Below are positions 26,252 to 34,039 of a DNA stretch of 64,000 bases, piece after piece. Every line of letters starts with the position of its first letter. Positions within the stretch are counted from its first letter, which is position 1. The notes under the pieces are model-generated. The model ran no database searches and had not been told where the DNA came from. It saw only the letters and a program-made list of their open reading frames with translations. Origin of the DNA: Candidatus Kouleothrix ribensis (GTDB lineage: Bacteria > Chloroflexota > Chloroflexia > Chloroflexales > Roseiflexaceae). The stretch lies in contig JADKGW010000001.1 in assembly GCA_016722075.1 (NCBI GenBank), positions 2,418,001-2,482,000 of the forward strand, given 5' to 3'. The translations under genes were made by a program, and so were the position numbers.

Positions 26252-27163
26252 ATGAAACGCGCACAGCTCATTGCCCTGCTGATCTTCGTGCTGGTGCTGG
26301 CCGCATGCGGCGGCTCGTACGCGGCCGCCCCCAGCGCTCGCGAGGCAAGCGGCGGGGAGGCTGCGCCGCCGATCGCGGGTGCGCCGGCCGTGCCCGCCAC
26401 CGCGCTCGATCAGGCCAATGGCGATGCCAAGCAGCCGGCCGCGCAGCCCAACACGACCCGTCTGGTGATCAAAACGGCCGAGCTTGCGCTGCAGGTCGAG
26501 AGCGCGCGCGACGCCGAGGCGCAGGTGCGCGCGCTGGTGAACCAGTGGGGCGGCTATGTGGTGAAAGTCGAGACCACCGGCGCCGACGAGCAGATGGCCT
26601 CGCGCGTGACGTTCCGCGTGCCGGCCGAGCGTTTCGACGACGCGCTGGCGGGTGTGCAGGGCCTGGCCAAGAAGCTGCTCTCGCGCACGGTCAGCGGCGA
26701 CGACGTGACCGAAGAGTTCGTCGATCTCGAGTCGCGGCTGCGCAACCTCGAGGCCACCCGCGATCGGCTGCTGACCTTCCTAGCCAAGGCCGAGCAGGTC
26801 GAAGACGCGCTCAAGGTCAACGAGTCGCTCAGCCAGATCCAGGGCGAGATCGAGCAGGTCAAGGGCCGGCGCCAGTTCCTTCAGCAGAACGCGGCCCTGT
26901 CGACGATCAGCGTCTACCTGTCGCCGGTGCCGGTCACGGCCATCCTGGCCGAGGATGGCTGGCAGCCGATCACCGTCGCGCGCCGCGCATTGCGCGACCT
27001 GCTCGAATTTGGCCAGGGCCTGGCCGAGGTGGCGATCGTGCTGCTGGTGTGGATTCCGGTATGGCTGCCGCTGCTGGTGGCGAGCGTGTGGGGCTGGCGC
27101 CGGCTGCGCCGGCTGATCCGCCGCCCGATCGCGCCGAAGCCCAGCCCGCCTGAGGCGGCCTAG
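26252..27163 (+). CDS. DUF4349 lipoprotein with C-terminal membrane helix
   Basis: A 303-residue envelope protein. A signal peptide with lipobox VLAAC (Cys at residue 19) is followed by a linker and a DUF4349 domain (from LVIKTAELALQVESARDAEAQV through WGGYVVKVETTG, FRVPAERFDDAL and DLESRLRNLEATRDRLL). A coiled coil and beta region end in ISVYLSPVP, then a hydrophobic helix (VAIVLLVWIPVWLPLLVASVWGW) and a basic tail. DUF4349 proteins are of unknown function and are common in Gram-positive and Chloroflexota envelopes. Its TAG stop lies inside the target duplication of a 123-bp element. Confidence 0.85.
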   Translation: MKRAQLIALLIFVLVLAACGGSYAAAPSAREASGGEAAPPIAGAPAVPATALDQANGDAKQPAAQPNTTRLVIKTAELALQVESARDAEAQVRALVNQWGGYVVKVETTGADEQMASRVTFRVPAERFDDALAGVQGLAKKLLSRTVSGDDVTEEFVDLESRLRNLEATRDRLLTFLAKAEQVEDALKVNESLSQIQGEIEQVKGRRQFLQQNAALSTISVYLSPVPVTAILAEDGWQPITVARRALRDLLEFGQGLAEVAIVLLVWIPVWLPLLVASVWGWRRLRRLIRRPIAPKPSPPEAA

Positions 27164-27296
27164 CTGCACTACCTTTCAGATAACCACCAAGGCACGAAGA
27201 CACCAAGACGTTCTAGCATCCTGAAGCCCTTGGTGACTTGGTGTCTTGGTGGTACACGTTCTTCGCGGCCGTATTTGAAACGTATTGGGCCTAGCT
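27158..27296 (+). mobile_element. 123-bp MITE-like element, copy 1, with 8-bp target duplication
   Basis: The element is 27166-27288. Direct repeats GCCTAGCT flank it exactly (27158-27165 and 27289-27296). It differs from copy 2 (40090-40212) at about 8 of 123 positions and has the same length. Inside, ACCACCAAG...ACACCAAG on the left pairs with CTTGGTGTCTTGGTGGT on the right. Its left terminal repeat (GCACTACC) is a 6/8 match to the perfect ends of copy 2. It encodes nothing. The stop codon of the DUF4349 gene is within the duplicated target. Confidence 0.8.
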
Positions 27297-27382
27297 GCTA
27301 CCCGACCGGCTGCCAGGCCGCAGCACGCTGACGTGGCGTTGATTCTATCATTACGCTAGTAGCCAAGCCCGCGCGGGCATGC

Positions 27383-27388
27383 TATAAT
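27383..27388 (+). promoter_or_regulatory. -10 box of the zinc-finger-like gene
   Basis: TATAAT in the context GCTATAATAC, about 97 bases before the ATG at 27485. No convincing -35 box lies 16-18 bases upstream. Confidence 0.45.
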
Positions 27389-27484
27389 ACGCGCCGACAT
27401 AGGTGGGGGCGACGTGCGCGTTCATACTCCTAACCATGTCTGAGAATCAACCTGAACAATGCTCAAGAACGGAGCGAGACAACC

Positions 27485-27670
27485 ATGGCTGAGAAGAAGT
27501 CGAAGACTGACGTAACCTCGCGCGATAAGAGCGGCCGCGCCACGGATCACGCCTGCATGAACTGCGGGCAGCAGATCATGAACGACCGCGATCTGGTGGT
27601 GGTGATGGACGGCCGGCGCCGCAACAAGACCTACCACCATCGCGCCTGTCTACAGAAGTCGATCGCCTAA
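27485..27670 (+). CDS. 61-residue protein with a treble-clef-like cysteine motif
   Basis: A small basic protein with CMNCGQQIM near residue 25 and HHRAC near residue 52, giving a C-x2-C ... H/H-x2-C set that could bind one zinc ion. The N-terminus is Lys/Ser/Asp-rich and unstructured-looking. A hairpin terminator follows closely, so it is monocistronic. I do not recognise a named family; nucleic-acid binding is possible by analogy with other small zinc ribbons but unproven. Confidence 0.7.
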   Translation: MAEKKSKTDVTSRDKSGRATDHACMNCGQQIMNDRDLVVVMDGRRRNKTYHHRACLQKSIA

Positions 27671-27699
27671 GCTCGCACAATCCACACCAATGTTGTAGC

Positions 27700-27726
27700 A
27701 CGGCTCGCCTAAACCAGGCGGGCCGT
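27700..27726 (+). terminator. hairpin terminator after the 61-residue gene
   Basis: An 11-bp stem (ACGGCTCGCCT with AGGCGGGCCGT, one U-G pair) and AAACC loop begin 29 bases past the stop. The tail TCTG is weakly T-rich. Confidence 0.6.
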
Positions 27727-27758
27727 TCTGCGTGGCCGGCGTATCACGAAACTGTTAG

Positions 27759-27787
27759 TTGACAGATCGGGCCAGGTTCTCTACACT
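27759..27787 (+). promoter_or_regulatory. sigma-70-type promoter of the methyltransferase gene
   Basis: TTGACA (27759-27764), 17 bases, TACACT (27782-27787). The start of transcription near 27794 gives a leader of about 190 bases before the ATG at 27986; no ORF or clear regulatory structure was recognised in that leader. Confidence 0.65.
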
Positions 27788-27985
27788 CAGGCCATCATCA
27801 CGCGCCGATATTGCTACTGTGGCTGATCGATGTGCTTTCGATCCACGCGCTCTTTGCACAGGTCGTGGAGGTGGATGGTGATCTGGCTTGGTGAGTGACC
27901 AGTTTGGCCGGCGTTGTGCTCGTTCGTGGGTGGCCGGCTATGGCAGCAAAGAGCGTGCGAATCGGCAGCCAGAAGGGAAGGCCGA

Positions 27986-28747
27986 ATGACGCTCAAGCAA
28001 ATTTATCAGGTCGAAACTGCCAAATGGGACGCGATTGCAGGCGGGCCGCGCGGGCAGATCAAGCCATTTGCGCCCTCTGAAGATTTCGAAAGCTACGCGC
28101 GCGGCCGGCTACAGCTGCGCGGCGCGGCCGAGTTTCTGGGCGATCTGCGTGGCAAGCACGTGCTTGAGTACGGCTGTGGCCTTGGCCATGTCTCGGCTCT
28201 GCTCGTACGGAGCGGCGCACGTGTGACCAGCTTCGACTTATCGCGGCGCAGTGTCGACGTGGCCAACCGGCGGATTGCGCTGAATAATGCCGGCGCGCGC
28301 GCGGGCCTGGCGGTGGCCGCCGGCGAGACGCTGCCATTCGCAGATGCGACGTTTGACATCATCTTCGGCAAGGCCATCCTGCACCATCTCGATGTGACGA
28401 TCGGTGCGGCCGACCTACACCGCGTGCTCAAGCCGGGTGGTAAGGCCGTATTCAGCGAGCCGATGGGCATGAACCCGATCCTGAACCTGGTGCGCGACTA
28501 TGTCTGGTATCCTAAGAAAACCCCGCGCGGCGCCGACAAGCCACTCTCATACACCGAGATCCGCGCCTGGGGCGCGCGCTTCCGCGAATTTCACTGGCAA
28601 GAAGTCGAGCTGCTGAGCATGGTCGAGCGTGGCTTCGGCTTTCACCGGCGCTTCCCGGCGCTACGGCAGATCGACGATATACTGCTTGAGCGCCTGCCAG
28701 CCCTGCGCCGCTACTGCCGCTATGTCGTGCTGTATCTGGGCAAGTGA
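27986..28747 (+). CDS. class I SAM-dependent methyltransferase
   Basis: A 253-residue methyltransferase with the SAM-binding motif I VLEYGCGLGHVSALLVRSG, motif post-I VTSFDLSRRSVDVANRR, and the FDIIFGKAILHHLD motif of the Methyltransf_11 group, followed by RVLKPGGKAVFSEPMGMNP. The ATG at 27986 is preferred over the longer frame because AAGGGAAGG lies just upstream. The substrate is unknown; the C-terminal half (WYPKKTPRGADKPLSY) resembles methyltransferases acting on lipids or quinones only loosely. Confidence 0.85.
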   Translation: MTLKQIYQVETAKWDAIAGGPRGQIKPFAPSEDFESYARGRLQLRGAAEFLGDLRGKHVLEYGCGLGHVSALLVRSGARVTSFDLSRRSVDVANRRIALNNAGARAGLAVAAGETLPFADATFDIIFGKAILHHLDVTIGAADLHRVLKPGGKAVFSEPMGMNPILNLVRDYVWYPKKTPRGADKPLSYTEIRAWGARFREFHWQEVELLSMVERGFGFHRRFPALRQIDDILLERLPALRRYCRYVVLYLGK

Positions 28748-28787
28748 TCGCGGCATGGCCTGCCGATTTGCATATACTGTGGGCAGT

Positions 28788-29645
28788 ATGGTCGAAGATT
28801 GCACAACGCTGTTGTTCCCGTCGCAAGGCCGTATCAGCGTGCCGCTGTGCCCGCCCGACGGCCTGGTGTGCAGCATGGCGGCCGGGCCAGGCGGGCACGC
28901 CCTGAAGGTGATGTTCGACACCGGCACCGACCCATCGGCGATCGATCTGCGCCTGGCGCGCCGGCTGGCGCTGCCTGTGGGCGGTAGCGGCAGGGGCGTG
29001 GGGGCGGTGAGCGACGAGGTGCCGTTTACCGAGGCGGTGCTGCCCTGGCTGCGCATCGGTAACCTGACCATCCGCAACCTGTTTGCGCCGGCACTCGATT
29101 TGCGCAGCACCTCGTTCGATGTCGATATTGTGCTCGGCTACAATGTGCTGCGCCAGCTCGCGTTGCGGATCGACTACCGGCGCCGCGAGATCGGGCTGGC
29201 GCACCCCGACCTGGGCGCGCTGGCGCTAGGCCCATACGCGCAGCAGCTGCCGCTGGGATTCTTCGAACAGTTCCCCGCGCTGGCCGATGTTGTGATCGCC
29301 GACCAGCACGTGGCCCAGGCGACGATCGATACCGGCTCGAATGCCGAGCTGACGGTCGGGCCCGACCTTGCGGCCAGGCTAGGGCTGCACGGCGACCGGG
29401 CCGGCACGCGTATCGAGCGCGGGGCCGGCTTCGGCGGTGGCGGTGCCGTACTGCGCGGCGAACATCGGCGGGTGTGTGTCGGCCCGCTTGTGCTCGCAGA
29501 TGTCGAGATCGACGCGCCACGCGCCGATCGCGGCGACCTCAGCCGGGCCGGGCGCGCCAATATCGGCAACCGCCTGCTGGCGCGCTTCGCGGCTGTCGCG
29601 CTCGACTATGAGCGCCGGCTGTTGTTGATCGAGCCAGTGCGCTAA
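28788..29645 (+). CDS. two-lobed retropepsin-like aspartic protease
   Basis: A 285-residue protein with two aspartyl-protease half-sites: MFDTGTDPSAIDLRLARRL near residue 43 and ATIDTGSNAELTVGPDLAARLG near residue 182. Each has the hydrophobic-hydrophobic-D-T-G-(S/T) signature and a downstream hydrophobic-hydrophobic-G segment (VLGYNVLRQLAL; NIGNRLLARFAAVAL). Retroviral-type bacterial proteases normally carry one such half and dimerise; two in one chain give a pepsin-like arrangement. No signal peptide is seen, so it may be cytosolic. It ends by overlapping the convergent VWA gene by 4 bp. Protease activity is inferred. Confidence 0.7.
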   Translation: MVEDCTTLLFPSQGRISVPLCPPDGLVCSMAAGPGGHALKVMFDTGTDPSAIDLRLARRLALPVGGSGRGVGAVSDEVPFTEAVLPWLRIGNLTIRNLFAPALDLRSTSFDVDIVLGYNVLRQLALRIDYRRREIGLAHPDLGALALGPYAQQLPLGFFEQFPALADVVIADQHVAQATIDTGSNAELTVGPDLAARLGLHGDRAGTRIERGAGFGGGGAVLRGEHRRVCVGPLVLADVEIDAPRADRGDLSRAGRANIGNRLLARFAAVALDYERRLLLIEPVR

Positions 29646-31303
29646 AAGTAGCGGCTCAGGTTATCGAAGATCTGGCCGACATCGCCGGTGCTGCCTCGCA
29701 CCAGCAGGGTGCGCGAGAAATCAACGATCGCCTGGAGCGTCTGGGCCGCCTCGGCCTGGTCATTCACCTCGCCATAGGCCACCGGGAAGATGCTAATGCC
29801 GCTCTCGTCGAACTCGCCCTTGAGCTGGTCGAGCGTGGTGCGGCTGGCGTTTTCGGCACCGTCGGTCAGCAGCACGATCGCCTTAATGCGCTCCTCGCCA
29901 TCGGGCGGGATCTGATCGAGCGAGCGTTTAGCGACGATCAGCGAGTCGTAGATTGCGGTTTTGCCCTGCGGCCGCAGGCGCTGGATGGCGTCGCTCAGTG
30001 CGATGCGATTGTCGGACAGCGGGGCCAGCTCAACCTCAACGGCCGCCGTGCTCGAGAACGACACCAGCCCGATCCGATCCTCGGGCAGAATGCGCTGGAG
30101 GAAGGTCTCGAGGCCAGCCTTGGCCTGGTCGAGCTTGCCATTCTCGTCCATCGAACCCGAGACATCAACGACCAGCACCACGTCGGCGCGCTTGCGATTC
30201 TGCGCCCATGTCTGCTTGGCCGCCACGATCACCTCGGCCGAGGGGAACGGCAACACGTTCTGCACGCCCTGCGGCTGCACGCCATACGCCGGGCTGATCG
30301 GGTCGGCCAGCGGCACATCGACATTGGCCGGGCGGAAGCCGAAGCTCATGGCCAGCCGCTGGCTGTCGGCCGTCTGTAGGAAGGTGAAGAACTGATCGGC
30401 GGCCTGCTGCTCGTCGCTGGTTGCGCTCGACATCACGATGAATGGATCGTCGTGGTAGAACGTGCCTTCTTTCGGATAGATCGCCACCAGCGGCACCGGC
30501 GGGTTCTTATTCTTGTTGAAGTCGATCAGCGTGATTTCTTCCATCGGGAACGCGCTGATGTACGACATGCCGAACTTCTGCATATTGTCGCTGAACACCA
30601 GCGTATTGTAGCCATAGTGCTTGATCGCCTTGCCCAGATCGCGGATGAACTGCTGGCTCTTGGGGTTCTGCACATCGGCGACGGTCAGGTCGCGCTGTTT
30701 GCCGACGGCGGCATAGAACTCGGCCAGCAGCGTCGAGAGCGCCGACGTGCTGATCTCAGGGTCGGTGTGGCCCCAGCTGAAGCGGCCCCACTCGGGGTGG
30801 CCGAACTTACCCCAGCCCTGCGGGTCGTTCGTCAGCGCCAGCAGGTCGGCCCAGCCGATCGGCGTGTTCGGGTAGCCCATCGCCTCGGCCATGGGCTTCC
30901 ACATCGAGATCACCACCGGCGTGAGCACCAGCGGGCGGGCCGACACAGCCACATTCGGGTTGCCCGACTCCTGCTTCAGCACCTCGAGCCAGGTCGAGGC
31001 CGAGGGCGACCACACGGTCGTTTTCAGCTGGCCATTCTTGATCTCGGTACGCGCAGCACCGCTCGATTTGTTCAGACCCTCGACAAAAATCACCTGGTTG
31101 TTGACCTTGGTGCTGGTGGCGTTAAAGGCGGCGATGCGGTCTTTCAGCCAGCCCTCTTTCTCGGGGCTATAGGCGATGCTGATCTTCAGCGCGTTGCTGG
31201 GCGGCTGGGCCGTGCCAGTGTCGCCGCCGGGCAGGCCGGTGCCACATGCGGCCAGCATGGCGGTTAGCAGGGCGAACAACAGAATCGCGGAGAGCTTGCG
31301 CAT
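29642..31303 (-). CDS. solute-binding and VWA domain lipoprotein
   Basis: A 553-residue exported lipoprotein (signal peptide with lipobox MLAAC, Cys at residue 19). Residues about 35-370 form an extracellular solute-binding domain of the ABC type II family (KISIAYSPEKEGWLKDRIAAFN, TTVWSPSASTWLEVL). Residues about 385-553 form a von Willebrand factor A domain with an intact MIDAS, DVSGSM and later T and D residues (LLTDGAEN). The ATG at 31303 has GAGGAG upstream. Such fusions are a recognised family in Chloroflexota and cyanobacteria; the ligand is unknown. A metal-dependent adhesion or surface-complex role is inferred. Confidence 0.85.
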   Translation of the reverse strand: MRKLSAILLFALLTAMLAACGTGLPGGDTGTAQPPSNALKISIAYSPEKEGWLKDRIAAFNATSTKVNNQVIFVEGLNKSSGAARTEIKNGQLKTTVWSPSASTWLEVLKQESGNPNVAVSARPLVLTPVVISMWKPMAEAMGYPNTPIGWADLLALTNDPQGWGKFGHPEWGRFSWGHTDPEISTSALSTLLAEFYAAVGKQRDLTVADVQNPKSQQFIRDLGKAIKHYGYNTLVFSDNMQKFGMSYISAFPMEEITLIDFNKNKNPPVPLVAIYPKEGTFYHDDPFIVMSSATSDEQQAADQFFTFLQTADSQRLAMSFGFRPANVDVPLADPISPAYGVQPQGVQNVLPFPSAEVIVAAKQTWAQNRKRADVVLVVDVSGSMDENGKLDQAKAGLETFLQRILPEDRIGLVSFSSTAAVEVELAPLSDNRIALSDAIQRLRPQGKTAIYDSLIVAKRSLDQIPPDGEERIKAIVLLTDGAENASRTTLDQLKGEFDESGISIFPVAYGEVNDQAEAAQTLQAIVDFSRTLLVRGSTGDVGQIFDNLSRYF

Positions 31304-31349
31304 AGATGAGCTCCTCACTCTAGGGCTTGATCGAACATGTGCAGGTAGT

Positions 31350-31491
31350 GGGCTGAGCCTGCGGCGGGGTGGCACTCCGTGTGTGCGCATTTTTTGCCGC
31401 ACCACCGCGTGGCCAACCGCTCACAGACGATGATCACGTACCGCGCTGCCGCAGGCCAAACGTGCAGCGTTGGAATGAAGAGTACCATAGA
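31350..31491. repeat. dispersed intergenic repeat, copy A
   Basis: This stretch aligns along its length with 33866-34000: a GCCTGCGGC/GCCTTCGGC start with GTGG, then GTGTGCG, TTTTGCCGC, CACAGA.GATGAT, the core GCTGCCGCAGGC (31445-31456 here) and GCAG.GTTGG.ATG. Much of the spacing is conserved but the hairpin arms have diverged here. No ORF in it is supported. Confidence 0.6.
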
Positions 31492-31573
31492 ACGCGCGCG
31501 CCGGCTATATCACGCCGCGCACTGCCACCTTCACTATACTACGTAACCACGGCAGGTTTGTTTCAGTTTCGTT

Positions 31574-31579
31574 TACAAT
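31574..31579 (+). promoter_or_regulatory. possible -10 box (TACAAT) of the PTPS-like gene
   Basis: TACAAT in an AT-richer segment 36 bases before the ATG at 31615. The -35 region is not clear. Confidence 0.35.
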
Positions 31580-31614
31580 AGTCTGCCGATAAGCAATAAT
31601 GAGGAGCGTGAGCA

Positions 31615-32109
31615 ATGAGCGCCTATCGTATTCATATCAGCCGCGACAACCTGATGTTTGCTGCCGGCCACTTCGCCTCGTACGATGGCGGCCAGGTCGA
31701 GCCGCTGCATGGCCATAATTATCGCCTGGGCGTGACGCTCGAAGGCCCGATTGAGCAGAATGCGTATGTGTTCAACTTCGTGACGCTGAAGCGGATCATG
31801 AAGCGGCTGACCGACGAGTTCGATCATCATATGCTGCTGCCGCGCAACAACCCGCTGGTGCAGGTGGAAGAGCAGGCCGATGGCGGAGTGATCGTGCGGG
31901 CGAACGGGCGCTGGTATCGCTTCCCGCGCGAGGATGTGGTGCTGCTCGATCTGCCGAACACGACGGTCGAGATGATGGCGCGGCATATGTGCGGCCGGCT
32001 GCGCGCCGAGCTGGCCGCGCGCGCCGACGCGGCCCACCTGACTGCGATCGAGGTGGCGCTAGAGGAGAGCTTCGGGCAGACGGCGTTCTACCGTGAGGAG
32101 CTGGCGTAG
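31615..32109 (+). CDS. 6-pyruvoyltetrahydropterin synthase-like protein (PTPS-III type)
   Basis: A 164-residue T-fold enzyme of the PTPS/QueD family. Zinc ligands are present in AAGHFASYD and the HGH of EPLHGHNYRLGV. The catalytic His/Asp region is seen as EFDHHMLLP. The canonical catalytic cysteine before HGH is missing; a glutamate sits at the ExxHGH position (V-E-P-L-H-G-H). That pattern defines PTPS-III enzymes, which make 6-hydroxymethyldihydropterin for folate synthesis in organisms lacking FolB. It could alternatively be a QueD for queuosine. GAGGAGCG precedes the ATG. Confidence 0.8.
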   Translation: MSAYRIHISRDNLMFAAGHFASYDGGQVEPLHGHNYRLGVTLEGPIEQNAYVFNFVTLKRIMKRLTDEFDHHMLLPRNNPLVQVEEQADGGVIVRANGRWYRFPREDVVLLDLPNTTVEMMARHMCGRLRAELAARADAAHLTAIEVALEESFGQTAFYREELA

Positions 32110-32233
32110 GTGAATCGGCACGTTCAAATCATCCCAGATCGCGTAGTGCGTAGGCCTGCCGTCGCCTTCGAACTACGCACTGCCGACAAATCCACACGGG
32201 CATTTGAGCATTTCGGCGACCCTAAGCGCCGGT

Positions 32234-33604
32234 CTACGCGCGCTCGGGCTGCGCGGTGTGCTCACTCCAGCGCGTATCGGCGGCGGCAATCGCCAGCCCT
32301 GCGGCCACGCCGGTGAACACATCCATCTCTTGCAGCTTGGCGGCGCCGAACATCTCGGCCAGCATACGCACAAAACGTGGGATGCGCGACGACCCGCCGG
32401 TGCGCAGCACCACATCGATGTCGGCGTGGCGCAACCCGGCGCTGGCCAGCGCGCGCTCGATACAGGCGGCAACATCACGCACATCCGGGCCGATCAGCCG
32501 GTCGAAATCCCAGCGCTCAAGCGTTTCGCTGAACTGGATGCCCGGCACGTCCATGCCGATCGTCGTGCGTGGCTCGTCGCTCAGGCTTACTTTGGCGCGC
32601 TCGACCGCCTCGTACAGCGGCAGGCCGTAGTTCTCGCGCACCAGCGTGCGCAGTGCCTGTAGCTCGGCCGGCTTGTCGCCAATGCGGGTCGCTTCGTCGA
32701 TAATCTTAAGGTAGCGCGGCTGGGTCAGCTCCACGATCGTCTGCCACTCGCTCAGGTGGTCGAGCAGCACCGCCGGCAACGCCATCTTGCGCGGGCCGAG
32801 CGTGGCGCCTTCGCCGAAGTGCCCCAGCACCTTGCCCATCACGATCCGCCGGTCGAGCAGGTCGCCGCCGATCGGCACGCCGTCGGTGGCCAGCACATCG
32901 CGGCGGCCGCGCTGGTCGATCCGCATCACCGTCACGTCGAGCGTGCCGCCGCCGAAATCGAACACCAGCACATTCTGCTCGCCGCGCGCCGTGGCCGCGT
33001 ACGAGAGCGCCGCAGCAGTTGGCTCGGGCAGGAAGCTGAACGGCGGCAGGCCGGCCTGCTCGGCCGCGCGGTGCATGCGCGCGAGCGCCAGCGCATCGAG
33101 CCGTGGGTCGGCCGCGTAATGCACCGGCCGGCCCAGCACCATACTGGTGATCGGCTGGCCCAGCTCGGCCTCGATCCGCTGCACGATCATCCGCAGCACC
33201 ACCGCGATCAGCGTCTCGAGCGTGTAGCGCGTGCCGAACACATCGGTGCCGGTGAACGAGCTGTCGCGCAGGTGGCTCTTCAGCGATTGGAACAGCCGGC
33301 CGGGCGCGTTGGCATCGACTACCGCGTAGAGCGCCTGCATCACCGTACCGACCCCGGCCAGTGTGACCTCGGTATCGCCCAGGTAGCGCCACTCATACTC
33401 GATCTCGCGGCCGACATTGCTGTTGGTGAAGCGATCGATCGCCGCGCGCCCGACGAACGGCACGCCCGCACGGGTGATGAACAGCGTCGAGCGCATAATC
33501 GTGGGCGCGCTGTTCAGCGGGTCGAGCTTGATCAGCCGGATCTGGCCGTCGGTATACACTGCTGCGCTTGAGTTGGTTGTGCCGAAATCGAGGCCAACAT
33601 GCAT
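32234..33604 (-). CDS. Hsp70-family actin-like ATPase (YegD-like)
   Basis: A 456-residue protein comprising essentially the Hsp70/actin-fold nucleotide-binding domain. Phosphate-1 motif GLDFGTTNSSAAVY is at the N-terminus; phosphate-2 is LVFDFGGGTLDVTVMR; the adenosine motif is VVLRTGGSSRIPRFVRML. The substrate-binding domain of DnaK is absent, as in YegD. The ATG at 33604 begins right before the conserved motif and follows GGGGGGAC; the longer frame to 33646 lacks a ribosome site. Cellular role is unknown; a chaperone-like or regulatory ATPase is likely. Confidence 0.85.
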   Translation of the reverse strand: MHVGLDFGTTNSSAAVYTDGQIRLIKLDPLNSAPTIMRSTLFITRAGVPFVGRAAIDRFTNSNVGREIEYEWRYLGDTEVTLAGVGTVMQALYAVVDANAPGRLFQSLKSHLRDSSFTGTDVFGTRYTLETLIAVVLRMIVQRIEAELGQPITSMVLGRPVHYAADPRLDALALARMHRAAEQAGLPPFSFLPEPTAAALSYAATARGEQNVLVFDFGGGTLDVTVMRIDQRGRRDVLATDGVPIGGDLLDRRIVMGKVLGHFGEGATLGPRKMALPAVLLDHLSEWQTIVELTQPRYLKIIDEATRIGDKPAELQALRTLVRENYGLPLYEAVERAKVSLSDEPRTTIGMDVPGIQFSETLERWDFDRLIGPDVRDVAACIERALASAGLRHADIDVVLRTGGSSRIPRFVRMLAEMFGAAKLQEMDVFTGVAAGLAIAAADTRWSEHTAQPERA

Positions 33605-33865
33605 AACAGTCCCCCCTGGCAGACACGAAAAAAGAGCCGATGGCAAGGGCGCATCGACTTTTTGCGTAACCGCAGCACTCTTTAATTACTGCCGCAGCAT
33701 ACCCGATCGCTCACGAGTTCGCAATCGGCCTTTCGGCCGATCTGAGTCGCGCTCTGCAGTAAGCAAGGGCCTAGTGCATCGAGCCGGGCAACAAACTGGC
33801 GCCTGGCACAACGGCAACCACGGCAGGCCAGGGATAACGATCGGCCTTACGCGGTTGGCGTGCCA

Positions 33866-34000
33866 AGCCTTCGGCAGAGTGGTAGGCGCTTATTCGTGTG
33901 CGTTTTGCCGCGCCGCAGCGCGGCAAAACGCACACAGAGGATGATGAAATACTATGCTGCCGCAGGCGAACGCGCAGTGTTGGGATGCTGCATAACGCAC
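33866..34000. repeat. dispersed intergenic repeat, copy B, with an 18-bp perfect hairpin
   Basis: The centre is a perfect inverted repeat: 18-base arms at 33896-33913 and 33918-33935 with a CGCA loop (arm sequence GTGTGCGTTTTGCCGCGC). It is followed by CACAGAGGATGAT and GCTGCCGCAGGC (33956-33967). It is alignable with 31350-31491. The gap 33605-34039 otherwise holds no gene I can support. Confidence 0.65.
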
Positions 34001-34039
34001 GTGCGCAGGCCCTACGATAGAATTGGCCGAACCCGGCGG

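Noticed and set aside
31615..32109. Naming this gene queD
   Set aside because: The catalytic cysteine typical of QueD is absent and the ExxHGH pattern points to the PTPS-III group, so no symbol was given.
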